64,000 bases of DNA from Legionellaceae bacterium (GCA_020831865.1 JAFIFT010000020.1:1-64000); one strand, 5' to 3'; shown: positions 38,390 to 48,264, numbered from the stretch's first letter. Notes: a model not told the origin generated them from the sequence alone. Program-made: numbers and translations.

Positions 38390-39414
38390 CAGCGTACTGC
38401 TCCTTTCACAGATAATTGTTGCAATAGGTGAAATGCTTTCAGAGCCTGACCACTGGCAATACTGTGTCGGGCCTGCTCGAAAGCCTGGGCAAAGGGTAAT
38501 GCGTCCTGGCTGCAATAGATGGCAGCAGCGGCATTTAAACAGACAATATCATGGGCACAACCTGGTGTTCCGGCCAAAACCTGTAGGCCAATACTGAGAC
38601 TTTCTTCTGGGGAATCTGCTTGAATCTCCTCCAGTGACGGATACAAAATGCCATAGTCTTCGGGGTGTAACTGCCAATGGTGGCGTTTTCCTTTTTGAAA
38701 TTCCACAATATCCGTGCTCGTTTGTACGCTTAATTCGTCCATGCCATCAGCAGCATGCACTACAAGGTGTCGGGTACTGCCGAGATTTTCCAACACCTGT
38801 GAGACTGGTGTCAGCCAGCGCTTGCTAAAGACGCCAATGACCTGTCGTTTGGCTTGCGCAGGATTTAATAAAGGCCCCAACAAGTTGAAAAAAGTTCGGA
38901 TACCCAGTTCCCGGCGTGCAGTGGCCGCATGGCGCAGGGCAGGGTGAAACAATGGTGCGAAAAGAAAGCAAATCCCGCTGCCGTTCAGTTGGGCTTGCAG
39001 GGTAGGGATATCCGCACTCAGAGATATGCCGGCTGCATCCAGGAGATTGGAACTGCCGCTGCTGCTGGATACCGAGCGGTTGCCATGTTTGGCGATTTGA
39101 ACACCGGCACCGGCAGCTACAAAGCTGGCAAAAGTGGAAATATTGAAGGTATTAAGCCCGTCACCGCCGGTGCCCACCAGATCCAGGATATCCTTGCCTA
39201 AATCAATCAGTCGAGTGTGCTCTCTCATGACCATAGCAGCGGTAGTCAGCTCATCGACGCTGGGTTCTTTCGCACGCATCAGAACAAGAAAAGAGGCGAT
39301 TTGACAGTCACTTAACTGGCCTGTCATCAGCTCTTGCATCAGGCCACGCATTTGCGATGCCGACAGGTCTTTTTTGGCGATCAGTTGTTCGTAGATTTGG
39401 TTGAGAGGTGTCAC
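38389..39414 (-). CDS. trpD: Anthranilate phosphoribosyltransferase TrpD
   Basis: The 341-residue protein has the phosphoribosyl-binding motif [20 protein letters not shown] (about 79-98) and [21 protein letters not shown], both typical of TrpD. It joins anthranilate to PRPP. Its first 107 bases lie inside the trpG frame, an unusually long overlap. It is monofunctional, not fused to TrpG as in enteric bacteria. Confidence 0.96.
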   Translation of the reverse strand: MTPLNQIYEQLIAKKDLSASQMRGLMQELMTGQLSDCQIASFLVLMRAKEPSVDELTTAAMVMREHTRLIDLGKDILDLVGTGGDGLNTFNISTFASFVAAGAGVQIAKHGNRSVSSSSGSSNLLDAAGISLSADIPTLQAQLNGSGICFLFAPLFHPALRHAATARRELGIRTFFNLLGPLLNPAQAKRQVIGVFSKRWLTPVSQVLENLGSTRHLVVHAADGMDELSVQTSTDIVEFQKGKRHHWQLHPEDYGILYPSLEEIQADSPEESLSIGLQVLAGTPGCAHDIVCLNAAAAIYCSQDALPFAQAFEQARHSIASGQALKAFHLLQQLSVKGAVR

Positions 39415-39967
39415 GAATGAAATGCTCCAATAAGGTTAAACCATACTCACTTAAAATAGCTTCCGGATGAAATTGTAGACCAAAGAGCGGCCATGTGCGA
39501 TGTCTTAGCGCCATTATTTCCTGATTGACCGTGGCATCGATCAGCAACTCGGAAGGCAGGCTCGTGGGTTCGACCACCAGCGAGTGGTAACGGGTGATGC
39601 GAAAATTTTGCGGTAAACCGCTAAACAATCCCTGGTTCTTGTGCTGAATCAAAGAGGTTTTGCCATGCAGGATATAGTCCGCCTGGCGAATTTTGGCGCC
39701 CAATGCCTGCGCCAGGCATTGATGCCCGAGACAGACCCCAAGCATGGGATAAAGGGGATGGAGACTTTTGATAACAGACAGGGAAATCCCGGCATCTTCT
39801 GGCTGATTGGGGCCGGGGGAGAGGACAATGTGGCTGGGATTCAGACTCTTGATATCTTCCAGAGTCAGAGCATCATTGTAAAAGACCGTAACCGACTCGC
39901 CAAGAATCTGAAAGTAATGGACGAGATTATAGGTAAATGAGTCATAATTATCGATGATCAGTACCAT
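39308..39967 (-). CDS. trpG: Anthranilate synthase glutamine amidotransferase TrpG
   Basis: From ATG 39967 the 219-residue protein begins MVLIIDNYDSFTYNLVHYF. The class I amidotransferase triad is present: the nucleophile Cys in MLGVCLGHQCLAQALG (about 78-93) and His-Pro-Glu in LQFHPEAILSEYG near residue 172. It supplies ammonia to TrpE, which is not in this window. The usual family end is near residue 186; here about 33 extra residues run through the start of trpD. It begins one base after the lptB stop. Such subunits may also serve p-aminobenzoate synthesis. Confidence 0.93.
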   Translation of the reverse strand: MVLIIDNYDSFTYNLVHYFQILGESVTVFYNDALTLEDIKSLNPSHIVLSPGPNQPEDAGISLSVIKSLHPLYPMLGVCLGHQCLAQALGAKIRQADYILHGKTSLIQHKNQGLFSGLPQNFRITRYHSLVVEPTSLPSELLIDATVNQEIMALRHRTWPLFGLQFHPEAILSEYGLTLLEHFIRDTSQPNLRTTDRQKRPVGIANAWPDARADDRPVK

Positions 39968-39968
39968 G

Positions 39969-40694
39969 CTATAAACTGAACTCTTGTCCCAGATACACCG
40001 CGCGAACCTGTTCATTGGCCAGAATCGTTTGTGGTTCGCCCTCACAAAGGATGGCTCCTTTGCTGACAATGTAGGCCCGTTCACAAATATCAAGTGTTTC
40101 ACGGACATTGTGGTCGGTAATCAGTACGCCAATATTTTTTTGACACAAATGTTTGATGATTTGCTTAATATCAATAACAGAAATGGGATCAACCCCGGCA
40201 AAGGGTTCATCCAGTAGAATGAAATGGGGTTCAATGGCTAAGGCCCGGGCAATTTCAAGGCGACGACGCTCTCCGCCTGACAAACTCATACCGAGGTTTT
40301 TTTGCAGATGACTGATATGAAACTCCTGCATGAGCGCCGCCAGTTTTTCCTGTCTGGCTTGTGGACTTAAATCGCGGCGCAGTTGCAGTATGGCCATAAT
40401 ATTATCGGCGACGGAGAGTTTGCGAAAGACAGAAGCCTCTTGCGGTAAATAGCCAATTCCCAGTCTGCCGCGTTCATGAATGGGATAGCGGGTAATATCC
40501 TGACCATCCAGGGTAATAGAGCCATGATCACAGCTTTGCAGACCCACTATCATGTAAAAACAGGTTGTTTTCCCCGCACCATTGGGGCCAAGCAAACCGA
40601 CACATTCGCCTCGGCTGAGACTCAGGCTGACATCATTCACGACCCTGTTACTTTTAAACGCTTTTTGTAAGTTTTTTGCTATCAGATCGGCCAT
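39969..40694 (-). CDS. lptB: LPS export ABC ATPase LptB
   Basis: The 241-residue ABC ATPase has Walker [10 protein letters not shown] (36-44), signature [15 protein letters not shown] (about 138-152), Walker [14 protein letters not shown] and the H-loop LITDHNV. The Q-loop segment [20 protein letters not shown] is that of LptB. It powers LPS extraction with LptF and LptG, which are encoded at 17.5-19.7 kb. The order lptC-lptA-lptB is conserved, but the usual next gene (rpoN) is replaced by trpG. Confidence 0.97.
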   Translation of the reverse strand: MADLIAKNLQKAFKSNRVVNDVSLSLSRGECVGLLGPNGAGKTTCFYMIVGLQSCDHGSITLDGQDITRYPIHERGRLGIGYLPQEASVFRKLSVADNIMAILQLRRDLSPQARQEKLAALMQEFHISHLQKNLGMSLSGGERRRLEIARALAIEPHFILLDEPFAGVDPISVIDIKQIIKHLCQKNIGVLITDHNVRETLDICERAYIVSKGAILCEGEPQTILANEQVRAVYLGQEFSL

Positions 40695-40697
40695 GGC

Positions 40698-41201
40698 TTA
40701 TTTTTCCGGATGAATCACAATGGTGACACGCGATTTCGCATCGCTTTGGGAGAGGACGCGTTGCTTTTCAGTATCATAGCTGATTTTACCGGCAGTTAAT
40801 ACATTCGTCCCCTGTACAACGCGTGCGTTCCCGAGCAAGTCTATCCGGTGTTTTGCCGGATAATAGCGAATTTCATCCGCATACGCATGCAGCAGTGGTT
40901 TGTCGGTAGCCGTGCAGGTCACATAGTGCGCTTGTTCTTTATCGTTGCCATAAGCAATGGCCAGGCGTAATGTATTCTCTTTCGTACTATCGGTACTCAG
41001 ACGTTGTGCCAGCAGTTTAGTGGTGCCTTGTGTCAATTCGACATGGCCAACAAATTCAGCATGCTGTTGGGCTTGATTTAAGTCCGCATAGTCTGCCTGC
41101 AACTCGGCAGTTTTGTGTTTGTCCTCGGGTAAGGCCAGTGTCAGAACCGGGGTGCTCAAACCGATTGCTAATACCAAAAATCTAAGCATGGGCCGGTTCA
41201 T
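40698..41201 (-). CDS. lptA: Periplasmic LPS bridge protein LptA
   Basis: From ATG 41201 the 167-residue protein has a signal peptide (to about residue 24, LTLA) and an OstA-type beta-jellyroll (QADYADLNQAQQHAEFVGHVELTQGTTKLLAQRL and later DEIRYYPAKHRIDLLGNARVVQG). LptA oligomers bridge LptC and LptD across the periplasm. AGAGG lies before ATG 41201; a second in-frame ATG is at 41189. The start overlaps lptC by 20 bases. Confidence 0.92.
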   Translation of the reverse strand: MNRPMLRFLVLAIGLSTPVLTLALPEDKHKTAELQADYADLNQAQQHAEFVGHVELTQGTTKLLAQRLSTDSTKENTLRLAIAYGNDKEQAHYVTCTATDKPLLHAYADEIRYYPAKHRIDLLGNARVVQGTNVLTAGKISYDTEKQRVLSQSDAKSRVTIVIHPEK

Positions 41202-41757
41202 AACGACCTCTGGCACGGCTGAGCAATTGTATATGTTTGTGTTCCAGCCAGGCGCGCATTCCCAGGGACTCCACTGAGGAACCAGGCTGTTGATATCGGA
41301 TGGGAGCTTGTGTTTCGGCAAATTTTTTCCGGGGGTAATAATCTATCGCATCGGTAAGAAAACGGTTCGTTTCCCCCTTATCGCCAATAGACTGTTCCAT
41401 AATCACCTTATCCTGCAAGTGGATCTTTTCGCCGCCATGCAAGGAAATGCCTTTGCTTGCCTGAATTTTCCACGGTGCCTGTTTTTTATCCACAATCAGG
41501 ATTCGCGGCTCCGAAAAATGATTGGTATCGTCTTTGGGAATGTGCACCATATAGGGTGTGGTAAGTTGATGAAGCAAGGCTCCCGATGCGTCAAAGCGCG
41601 TCACTTGAAGATTGCGAATTCGATTGTCCGCCGTGATGCTGAGTGCGTCTTCATCAAGCCGGTACTGTTGGGTATTACTGGCAAAGTACCAGCCAGAAAC
41701 CGCCAGCGCCAACATGATCAAAAATATCCATAAGGCATTCTGCGGAGCCGAATTCAT
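41182..41757 (-). CDS. lptC: LPS export protein LptC
   Basis: The 191-residue protein has one N-terminal membrane helix (about 8-27) and a periplasmic jellyroll (SITADNRIRNLQVTRFDASGALLHQLTTPYMVHIP). LptC is bitopic in the inner membrane and hands LPS from LptBFG to LptA. Its ATG overlaps the kdsC stop by 4 bases, and its end overlaps lptA, so the genes are translated as a set. Confidence 0.9.
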   Translation of the reverse strand: MNSAPQNALWIFLIMLALAVSGWYFASNTQQYRLDEDALSITADNRIRNLQVTRFDASGALLHQLTTPYMVHIPKDDTNHFSEPRILIVDKKQAPWKIQASKGISLHGGEKIHLQDKVIMEQSIGDKGETNRFLTDAIDYYPRKKFAETQAPIRYQQPGSSVESLGMRAWLEHKHIQLLSRARGRYEPAHA

Positions 41758-42281
41758 GCGTTTAGGTACCGACTTAAGGCATCAGCAAATTTATTCTGTG
41801 CTGTGAGAATGAGATCGCAACATTCCCGAACGGCACCATTACCCCCGCTGAAGGTCGTCGTCCAATCAGCAAATTCGCGGACCTGGGGCACGGCATTGGC
41901 AACAGCGATGCCCAGTCCGACCTGCTGAATGATGGGTAAATCCGGTAAATCATCGCCAATATAGCAGAACGCGTCATCGCTCAGTTGCAGGCGTGTTTTC
42001 AGCTCGGCGTACGCGGCGCGCTTATCGACCTGTCCGGTAAAATAGTGTCGGATACCAAGTTGCTGCATGCGTTGGCTGATCACATTATTCTGCGACGTGG
42101 TGATCACCGCTACCTCAATATCGGCGGCCATAAGTAACTTCAGACCCATGCCATCCTGTACGTGGAATGCTTTTAATTCATTACCCTGGTTATCCATGTA
42201 GAGCAGACCATTGGTCAGAACGCCATCAATATCACTGATGAGGCATTTTATATCTTTTGCTTTTTGTAAAATCTGTTGCAT
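41754..42281 (-). CDS. kdsC: 3-deoxy-D-manno-octulosonate 8-phosphate phosphatase KdsC
   Basis: The 175-residue HAD-family phosphatase has the nucleophile motif SDIDGVLTNG (Asp17 and Asp19), the TTSQNNVI segment with motif II Thr, and CYIGDDLPDLPIIQQVGLGIAVANA (motif III/IV). It has no cap domain, as expected of KdsC tetramers. It makes Kdo for the LPS inner core. It sits 12 bases after kdsD. Confidence 0.96.
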   Translation of the reverse strand: MQQILQKAKDIKCLISDIDGVLTNGLLYMDNQGNELKAFHVQDGMGLKLLMAADIEVAVITTSQNNVISQRMQQLGIRHYFTGQVDKRAAYAELKTRLQLSDDAFCYIGDDLPDLPIIQQVGLGIAVANAVPQVREFADWTTTFSGGNGAVRECCDLILTAQNKFADALSRYLNA

Positions 42282-42293
42282 AAAAATTCCTGT

Positions 42294-43253
42294 CTAGTTC
42301 ATTCCTGCCTTTAGCAAATCCTGCAAATGGACAACGGCCAAAGGCTTGTTATTTTCTTCGACCACCAACGTTGAGATGCTGTGTTGCTGCATCATCGTTA
42401 AGGCCTGCGCCGCTAATGTTCCGGCTTTTATCGTTTTACAGTCACGCGTCATGACCTCGGCAATACGGGTGGTATTGATATCGATCTTTTGCGTTAAACT
42501 GCGGCGAATATCACCATCGGTAAAAATGCCCGCTAAATGCCCGGCTGCGTCCACCACGCAGGTCATACCGAGCTTTTTTGAGGTAACTTCAATTAAGGCC
42601 TCGGCAATAATGGTATCTTCTGACACGCGTGGTAACAGCTCGCCATCATGCCATAACGTATCCACAGATAATAGCAAACGTCTGCCAAGACTGCCGCCGG
42701 GGTGAGACAAGGCAAAATCATCGGCACTGAACCCACGAGCCTCGAGCAGAGCGATAGCTAAGGCATCACCCATGACCAGCGCCACTGTGGTACTGGTGGT
42801 GGGAGCCAGTCCAAGTGGGCAGGCTTCCTGCTCTATGGAGAGATCAAGACAGACGTCTGCTGCGTTGGCCAATGGTGACACCGGGTTGCCGGTAAAGGCG
42901 ATTAAGCTTATCTGTTTGCGCTTTAACAGGGGGATCAGAGACAAAACCTCATGCGTATTGCCAGAATGAGAAAGGGCAATCACAATATCCTGCGGCAGAA
43001 TCATCCCCAGATCACCATGGCTGGCTTCTGCCGGATGCACATAAAAGGAGGGTGTGCCGGTACTGGATAAAGTCGCGGCGATCTTGCGGGCGATATGTCC
43101 GGATTTCCCCATGCCGGTGACAATGACCCGTCCTGTACTGGCCATAATAAGTGTGCAGGCTTTTTCAAACTGGGTATCGATACGTTGCGCCAGGTTAAAA
43201 ATTGCTTGTGCTTCCGTTTCAATGACCGATAAAGCGCTTTTACAAAATTTCAT
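42294..43253 (-). CDS. kdsD: Arabinose-5-phosphate isomerase KdsD
   Basis: The 319-residue protein has an N-terminal SIS domain (about 30-175, VTGMGKSGHIARKIAATLSSTGTPSFYVHPAEASHGDLG) and two CBS domains (about 200-319). It converts ribulose-5-phosphate to arabinose-5-phosphate, the first step to Kdo. It heads the kdsD-kdsC-lptCAB series and is divergent from yceD. The usual upstream sodium/calcium exchanger gene (yrbG) is missing. Confidence 0.95.
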   Translation of the reverse strand: MKFCKSALSVIETEAQAIFNLAQRIDTQFEKACTLIMASTGRVIVTGMGKSGHIARKIAATLSSTGTPSFYVHPAEASHGDLGMILPQDIVIALSHSGNTHEVLSLIPLLKRKQISLIAFTGNPVSPLANAADVCLDLSIEQEACPLGLAPTTSTTVALVMGDALAIALLEARGFSADDFALSHPGGSLGRRLLLSVDTLWHDGELLPRVSEDTIIAEALIEVTSKKLGMTCVVDAAGHLAGIFTDGDIRRSLTQKIDINTTRIAEVMTRDCKTIKAGTLAAQALTMMQQHSISTLVVEENNKPLAVVHLQDLLKAGMN

Positions 43254-43315
43254 CTACTGAGCTTCGCTTTGCGTTAAACCTGTCAATAGTTTACCATATT
43301 CGCCTGTCTAATGGG

Positions 43316-43321
43316 TATAAT
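43316..43321 (+). promoter_or_regulatory. Possible -10 element upstream of yceD
   Basis: A consensus TATAAT lies 35 bases before the preferred yceD start. No good -35 is seen at 17 bases. Its position supports the ATG at 43356, since the earlier in-frame ATG at 43311 would fall in the promoter. Confidence 0.4.
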
Positions 43322-43355
43322 ATTGTCCGATTCTTTCTGCCGAGCGTTATCAACC

Positions 43356-43745
43356 ATGCAAATTCTGATGAATCCAACACAACACAGTCAGCTGAGTGTC
43401 GTCCTCAGCGAGGGCTTACCTGAGCCGCTTATCGGGCCGCTGAATCTCGATTGCACGTACTCGATAACACCAGAAGAGGATTATTTTCTCCTGCGGATCC
43501 ACTTGAGCGGCCTCTTGCATTTTACCTGTCAGCGTTGTGCCGGAGAGCTCACACAGCAGATGACCTTCGATAGTTGCCTGGCCGTTTGCCCTGATGACAC
43601 AATCGCTGAGCGTCTAATGTCGTGCTATGAGCCAATTGTGGTGCAGGGACGTTTTCTGGACCTGACTCGGGTGGTATTGGATGATCTACACCTGGCCAGC
43701 GTGTACGTCCATCCCGATGATCATTGCCCTTCGATAACGTCCTAA
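43356..43745 (+). CDS. yceD: YceD family (DUF177) protein
   Basis: From ATG 43356 the 129-residue protein has the DUF177 core [32 protein letters not shown] with the C-x-x-C pair, and the late [16 protein letters not shown] stretch. YceD proteins lie before rpmF in most bacteria and are linked to 23S rRNA or ribosome assembly. This copy is shorter than the E. coli protein (173 residues). It opens the fatty-acid gene cluster. Confidence 0.88.
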   Translation: MQILMNPTQHSQLSVVLSEGLPEPLIGPLNLDCTYSITPEEDYFLLRIHLSGLLHFTCQRCAGELTQQMTFDSCLAVCPDDTIAERLMSCYEPIVVQGRFLDLTRVVLDDLHLASVYVHPDDHCPSITS

Positions 43746-43790
43746 AATTCACGGTATTTTGATAAAACTTATTTTTTTTATCTATAAGGC

Positions 43791-43819
43791 TTGGCGTAGC
43801 GGTAAAATCTCGGTAAAAT
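43791..43819 (+). promoter_or_regulatory. Probable promoter of rpmF
   Basis: TTGGCG (43791-43796), a 17-base spacer and TAAAAT (43814-43819) lie 38 bases before rpmF. CGGTAAAAT is repeated in tandem over the -10 region (43800 and 43811), which may give two start sites. Confidence 0.5.
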
Positions 43820-43857
43820 TCCGACTCTTTGAAAGCAATTTGGCTAGGAGTAATACA

Positions 43858-44049
43858 ATGGCTGTACAACAAAATCGAAAAACACGTTCGCGACGCGATA
43901 TGCGGCGTTCGCATGATGCCTTGGGTAAGCCTACCTTGTCTGTTGATGCCGTTACCGGTGAAACGCACCGACGCCACCACATGACAGAAGACGGTTATTA
44001 TCGTGGTCGTCGTATTATCACTACAGAGACGGTTCACGAAAAAGAGTAA
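43858..44049 (+). CDS. rpmF: 50S ribosomal protein L32
   Basis: The 63-residue basic protein begins [22 protein letters not shown], the normal L32 start. ATG 43858 follows AGGAG by seven bases. The four-Cys zinc site found in some L32 proteins is absent, as is usual in gammaproteobacteria. It is followed closely by plsX. Confidence 0.97.
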   Translation: MAVQQNRKTRSRRDMRRSHDALGKPTLSVDAVTGETHRRHHMTEDGYYRGRRIITTETVHEKE

Positions 44050-44054
44050 GACGC

Positions 44055-45083
44055 TTGGATACTATTACCATAGCCATTGATGCAATGGGGGGTGATCATG
44101 GTTTATCGGTGATCATTCCAGCCTGTGTCAATGCGGTGAATAAAAATACTAAACTGCGTTTGCTGCTGGTGGGGGATCAATCGTCTATGCGCGAAGCCCT
44201 TGCCCGTCACACGGTTCGTAACTCGCAGCAGTTGGAACTGGTGCATGCCAGTGAAGTGGTTGCCATGGATGAATTACCATCCCATGCCATACGCAACAAA
44301 AAAGATTCGTCGATGCGGGTCGCGCTCAATTTACTAAAAGAAGGGCGGGCAAGGGCTTGTGTGAGTGCGGGTAATACCGGAGCTCTGATGGCCATTTCCC
44401 GTTTTGTTCTAAAAACGTTGAACGGTATTGACCGGCCGGCTATTATTTCCCAGGTGCCCACGCTTAGCGGTAAAACACGTGTTATGGATCTGGGTGCCAA
44501 TGTTGACTCCTGCGCTGAGCATTTATTTCAATTTGCCGTCATGGGCACGGCACTGCTCCAGGCCATTGATCATATTCCCAATCCACGGATAGGTCTGCTC
44601 AATATTGGTGTGGAAGAAATTAAGGGAAATGATCAGGTAAAGCGGACAGCACATATGTTGGCAGAGTGTTCCTTGCTCAACTATGTCGGTTATGTGGAAG
44701 GGGATCAATTTTATTCCGGTGACATAGATTTAATTGTCTGTGATGGCTTTGTCGGTAATGTCGCCCTGAAAACCAGTGAAGGCCTGGCAAAATTAATGCA
44801 GGGCTATTTACGTCATTCTTTTACCCGTACGCTCTATAGCCGGCTGGTTGGTCTGGTGGCTGCGCCCGTGATTAACGATTTTAAAAAACAATTAGATCCC
44901 TCATTGTACAATGGCGCCAGTATGCTGGGTTTGAACGGCATCGTTGTAAAAAGTCATGGTGGTGCTTCTGCTCTGGGTTTTGAATGCGCTATTGAACAGG
45001 CTACGCTTCAAATCAAAAATTACGCTATTGATTTGGTGCGCGACAAGATTAATGATTTTATTAACCATGGTTTACTATTATGA
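44055..45083 (+). CDS. plsX: Phosphate acyltransferase PlsX
   Basis: The 342-residue protein has the PlsX start [12 protein letters not shown] and [25 protein letters not shown]-type and [13 protein letters not shown] motifs. It makes acyl-phosphate from acyl-ACP for phospholipid synthesis with PlsY. The start is TTG 44055, since no ATG precedes the IDAMGGD motif closely. The stop overlaps fabH by 4 bases. Confidence 0.96.
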   Translation: MDTITIAIDAMGGDHGLSVIIPACVNAVNKNTKLRLLLVGDQSSMREALARHTVRNSQQLELVHASEVVAMDELPSHAIRNKKDSSMRVALNLLKEGRARACVSAGNTGALMAISRFVLKTLNGIDRPAIISQVPTLSGKTRVMDLGANVDSCAEHLFQFAVMGTALLQAIDHIPNPRIGLLNIGVEEIKGNDQVKRTAHMLAECSLLNYVGYVEGDQFYSGDIDLIVCDGFVGNVALKTSEGLAKLMQGYLRHSFTRTLYSRLVGLVAAPVINDFKKQLDPSLYNGASMLGLNGIVVKSHGGASALGFECAIEQATLQIKNYAIDLVRDKINDFINHGLLL

Positions 45084-46033
45084 CGTATGCCAAGATCCAT
45101 ACCACGGGTTGTTATCTTCCTGCAAAGTCACTGACTAATGATGATCTGGCCTCCCGTCTGGATACCAGTCACGCCTGGATTTATGAGCGTACTGGCATTG
45201 CGAGTCGGCATATCGCCAATGAACAGGAAACTACATCCTACATGGCCTCTATGGCGGCACGTGATTGTCTGAAAAAATCAGGGCTGGCCGCAGATGATAT
45301 CGATATGATTATCGTTGCCACCTGTACTCCTGATCAGTTCTTTCCCAGCATGGCCTGTCATGTACAGCATGCGCTTGGCTGCAAGCGCCCAATTCCGGCC
45401 ATGGATATTACGGCGGCATGTAGTGGATTTCTGTATATTCTTGATGTGGCCAGCCAATATATCATGACGGGAAAGGCCAAACACATCATGCTCGTTGGCA
45501 GTGAGAGTATGTCTCGCGCAGTAGATTGGACCGATCGCTCGACCTGTATTTTATTCGGAGATGGCGCAGGGGCCGCCATTGTAAGTGCTTCCGAGCAGGC
45601 CGGAATACTTGGCAGTCAGCTCCATGCGCAATATGACGTGGCCGGACTGTTACGTTATGTCAATGGCAGCAATGCGGATGCGGGTTCTTTCATTAGTATG
45701 AAAGGAAACGATGTATTTAAGCTGGCCGTGACGCACATGGGAAATATTGTCGATGAGATTCTGCAAGCCCATAACTTACGTAAATCGGACATCAAATGGT
45801 TGGTGCCGCATCAGGCGAACAGCCGTATTATTCAGGCGATTGCAAAAAGGCTGGCCATGCCGATGTCTCAGGTCATCCTAACCATTGCCGAGCAAGGCAA
45901 TACATCCGCTGCTTCTATTCCCTTAGCGCTCAATTACGCGTTTGACCGCCAGATTATTCAACGAGGCGATCTGATATTGATGGAGTCGTTTGGTGGAGGA
46001 ATGACCTGGGGGGCGATGCTCCTGCACTATTAA
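45080..46033 (+). CDS. fabH: 3-oxoacyl-ACP synthase III FabH
   Basis: The 317-residue thiolase-fold enzyme has the catalytic triad Cys114 (TAACSGFLY), His in [11 protein letters not shown] and Asn in [14 protein letters not shown]. It starts fatty-acid synthesis from acetyl-CoA and malonyl-ACP. The ATG overlaps the plsX stop. It sits 28 bases before fabD. Confidence 0.96.
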   Translation: MTYAKIHTTGCYLPAKSLTNDDLASRLDTSHAWIYERTGIASRHIANEQETTSYMASMAARDCLKKSGLAADDIDMIIVATCTPDQFFPSMACHVQHALGCKRPIPAMDITAACSGFLYILDVASQYIMTGKAKHIMLVGSESMSRAVDWTDRSTCILFGDGAGAAIVSASEQAGILGSQLHAQYDVAGLLRYVNGSNADAGSFISMKGNDVFKLAVTHMGNIVDEILQAHNLRKSDIKWLVPHQANSRIIQAIAKRLAMPMSQVILTIAEQGNTSAASIPLALNYAFDRQIIQRGDLILMESFGGGMTWGAMLLHY

Positions 46034-46061
46034 TGTTTAATACCTTAAGTATCGGTGAGTT

Positions 46062-46979
46062 ATGCATAATCATTTAGCTGTCGTCTTTCCCGGACAAGGC
46101 TCACAGTTTGTCGGAATGCTGGATGGGATCATACCCAGGTATTCCCGGTCACAAAAGCTACTTGCGGAGGCTTCCGAGGTGGTTGGCTATGAGGTATCGA
46201 AGCTGATTGCCGAAGGTCCGGAGGAGACTCTACATCAAACCGAATATACGCAGGTTGCCATGCTGGTCAGTGATGTGATCTTTTTCCGCTTCTTGCAGGA
46301 AAAAAATAACTGGCACATCCGTGCCATGGCTGGACACAGTCTCGGAGAGTATGCGGCACTGGTTTGTGCCGATGTACTATCTTTTTCCGATGCGGTGCAT
46401 TTGGTGTCACGTCGGGGGCAGCTGATGCAAAATACGGTGCCAGCCGGTGAAGGGGCTATGGCAGCGATCATTGGTCTTGGTGACGCAGAGGTTGAAGTGC
46501 TCTGTCGACAGAGTAGCCACGATGATTTGCAAGTCAGTGCGGCCAATTATAATTCACCCGGGCAAATTGTGATTGCAGGCCATCGGCAAGCGGTGCAGTC
46601 TGCCATCATCGCTGCTGAAAAGGCGGGAGCCAGAATGGCAAAATTGATTCCAGTCAGCGTGCCCTGCCATTGTCCTTTACTGGAAACCGCTGCGTCTTAT
46701 TTTCGCGATGAGCTGGACAAAGTTTCTTTGCGTGCGCCAGCATACCCTGTATTATCTAATATCGATGCCATGCCCTATGGGGATAGTGAAGATATACGTA
46801 AACGTCTGGTGCAACAATTGTATCGGCCGGTACAATGGGTGAAAACTATCGAAAAACTGGTAGACTGTGGTGTGGATCATATTATTGAATGTGGCCCTGG
46901 TAAAACCTTAACCGGATTAATAAAACGCATTAATCGTGAAATACGGGTAGAATCGGCTACACAACTTGTTGATATTTGA
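46062..46979 (+). CDS. fabD: Malonyl-CoA:ACP transacylase FabD
   Basis: The 305-residue protein has GQGSQ near the start and the nucleophile GHSLGEYAAL (Ser93). The arginine (RRGQLMQ) and histidine (SVPCHCPLL) of the site are also visible. It loads malonate on ACP. It is followed by fabG 27 bases later. Confidence 0.96.
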   Translation: MHNHLAVVFPGQGSQFVGMLDGIIPRYSRSQKLLAEASEVVGYEVSKLIAEGPEETLHQTEYTQVAMLVSDVIFFRFLQEKNNWHIRAMAGHSLGEYAALVCADVLSFSDAVHLVSRRGQLMQNTVPAGEGAMAAIIGLGDAEVEVLCRQSSHDDLQVSAANYNSPGQIVIAGHRQAVQSAIIAAEKAGARMAKLIPVSVPCHCPLLETAASYFRDELDKVSLRAPAYPVLSNIDAMPYGDSEDIRKRLVQQLYRPVQWVKTIEKLVDCGVDHIIECGPGKTLTGLIKRINREIRVESATQLVDI

Positions 46980-47006
46980 ATGAATTAATTATAAAGAGAA
47001 CGTGTG

Positions 47007-47756
47007 ATGTCAGAATCTGAGACAAAAAGAGTCGCATTGGTTACCGGAGCCAGCCGAGGAATTGGTAATGCCATCCTGCAACGCCTGGCCCATGATGGCT
47101 ATTATGTGATTGGAACGGCGACGACCTCAACTGGGGCCGAGAAAATTAGTGCCCAACTTCAGGAACAGCATTTGGACGGACATGGCTGGTCTCTGGACGT
47201 CACCAATAGCGAATCACTGGAATTGCTCATGTCGCACCTGGACGAACTAAATAGCATGCCTGCGGTATTGGTGAATAATGCCGGAATTACCAGCGATAAC
47301 CTTTTCCTGCGTATGGAAGATGACGAATGGTACAAGGTGATTGAGACCAATTTGAATGCGGTGTATCGTATGTCCAAACTATGCGTAAAGTCGATGTTTC
47401 GCAGTCGCTGGGGACGTATTATTACGATTGGTTCGGTGGTCGGTTCGATGGGAAATTCAGGGCAGGCCAATTACTGCGCTGCGAAAGCGGGTGTGATAGG
47501 TATGAGCAAAGCTATCGCTCAGGAAGTGGCGAGCCGTGGGGTCACCGTCAATATTGTTGCCCCGGGCTTTATCGAAACCGATATGACCGAACATTTGGCA
47601 GACATGGTTAAGACTGAAATGTTAAAACGAATACCCATGCGACGTATGGGGCAGGTAGAGGATATTGCCGATGCGGTGTCATTTCTGGCATCAGATCGGG
47701 CGAAATATATCACCGGTGAAACGATTCATGTCAATGGCGGTATGTTCATGAGCTAA
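47007..47756 (+). CDS. fabG: 3-oxoacyl-ACP reductase FabG
   Basis: The 249-residue short-chain dehydrogenase has the NADPH motif TGASRGIGNAI, NNAGIT, the catalytic Ser-Tyr-Lys (IGSVVGSMGNSGQANYCAAK) and the FabG ending ITGETIHVNGGMFM. It reduces 3-oxoacyl-ACP. A GTG at 47004 is in frame; ATG 47007 is preferred. Its order between fabD and acpP is the usual one. Confidence 0.96.
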   Translation: MSESETKRVALVTGASRGIGNAILQRLAHDGYYVIGTATTSTGAEKISAQLQEQHLDGHGWSLDVTNSESLELLMSHLDELNSMPAVLVNNAGITSDNLFLRMEDDEWYKVIETNLNAVYRMSKLCVKSMFRSRWGRIITIGSVVGSMGNSGQANYCAAKAGVIGMSKAIAQEVASRGVTVNIVAPGFIETDMTEHLADMVKTEMLKRIPMRRMGQVEDIADAVSFLASDRAKYITGETIHVNGGMFMS

Positions 47757-47770
47757 AAAGCTTGCGTTAT

Positions 47771-47779
47771 TGGTATAAT
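47771..47779 (+). promoter_or_regulatory. Extended -10 promoter of acpP
   Basis: TGGTATAAT is a consensus extended -10 element 49 bases before acpP. No clear -35 is visible. A separate promoter is expected because ACP is needed in large excess over the other Fab proteins. Confidence 0.55.
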
Positions 47780-47827
47780 TGAATAAACTGATTTTCGTAA
47801 TTTTATTAACAATGAGGAAAATGATTT

Positions 47828-48076
47828 ATGAGTACAGTTGAAGAACGGGTTCGCAAAATTGTTGTGGAACAATTAGGAGTCAAGGACGATGAATTAAAAA
47901 ACGATGCTTCTTTCGTTGATGATTTGGGTGCAGATTCTCTTGATACCGTAGAATTAGTTATGGCGCTGGAAGAAGAATTTGAAACAGAAATACCGGATGA
48001 AAAAGCGGAAAAAATCACTACTATTGATGAAGCAATCCGTTATATCGAATCAAATTTGAACAAAGAAGACGCCTAA
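47828..48076 (+). CDS. acpP: Acyl carrier protein
   Basis: The 82-residue acidic protein has the phosphopantetheine site [18 protein letters not shown] (Ser37). It carries the growing acyl chain. TGAGGAAA gives the ribosome site. A terminator follows directly, so acpP can be made as a short transcript. Confidence 0.98.
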   Translation: MSTVEERVRKIVVEQLGVKDDELKNDASFVDDLGADSLDTVELVMALEEEFETEIPDEKAEKITTIDEAIRYIESNLNKEDA

Positions 48077-48083
48077 GCAGGAT

Positions 48084-48108
48084 GGCCTGTCAATGCAGGC
48101 CTTTTTTT
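48084..48108 (+). terminator. Rho-independent terminator after acpP
   Basis: GGCCTG and CAGGCC form a 6-base stem around TCAATG and are followed by seven T. It lies 8 bases after the acpP stop. Confidence 0.85.
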
Positions 48109-48245
48109 CTTGTGATAGCAAGCCTTGCATAGCACCAGGGTAAAGCGTTGACCGCTTTGCATACTCGGGAGGTTAGCAACGCGCATTCGCTCAGCGGATC
48201 GAAAGAAGGTACGCGGTATGTGCGGGCTCGCTGTTTTCGTACCCG

Positions 48246-48264
48246 CTGTTGTTTCTAACAACAG
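48246..48264. repeat. Perfect hairpin in the acpP-fabF gap
   Basis: CTGTTGTT and AACAACAG form a perfect 8-base stem with loop TCT. No T run follows, so it is not a simple terminator. Confidence 0.5.

Noticed and set aside
43311-43355. ATG 43311 as the yceD start
   Set aside because: It overlaps the TATAAT element and the added residues are not family-like.
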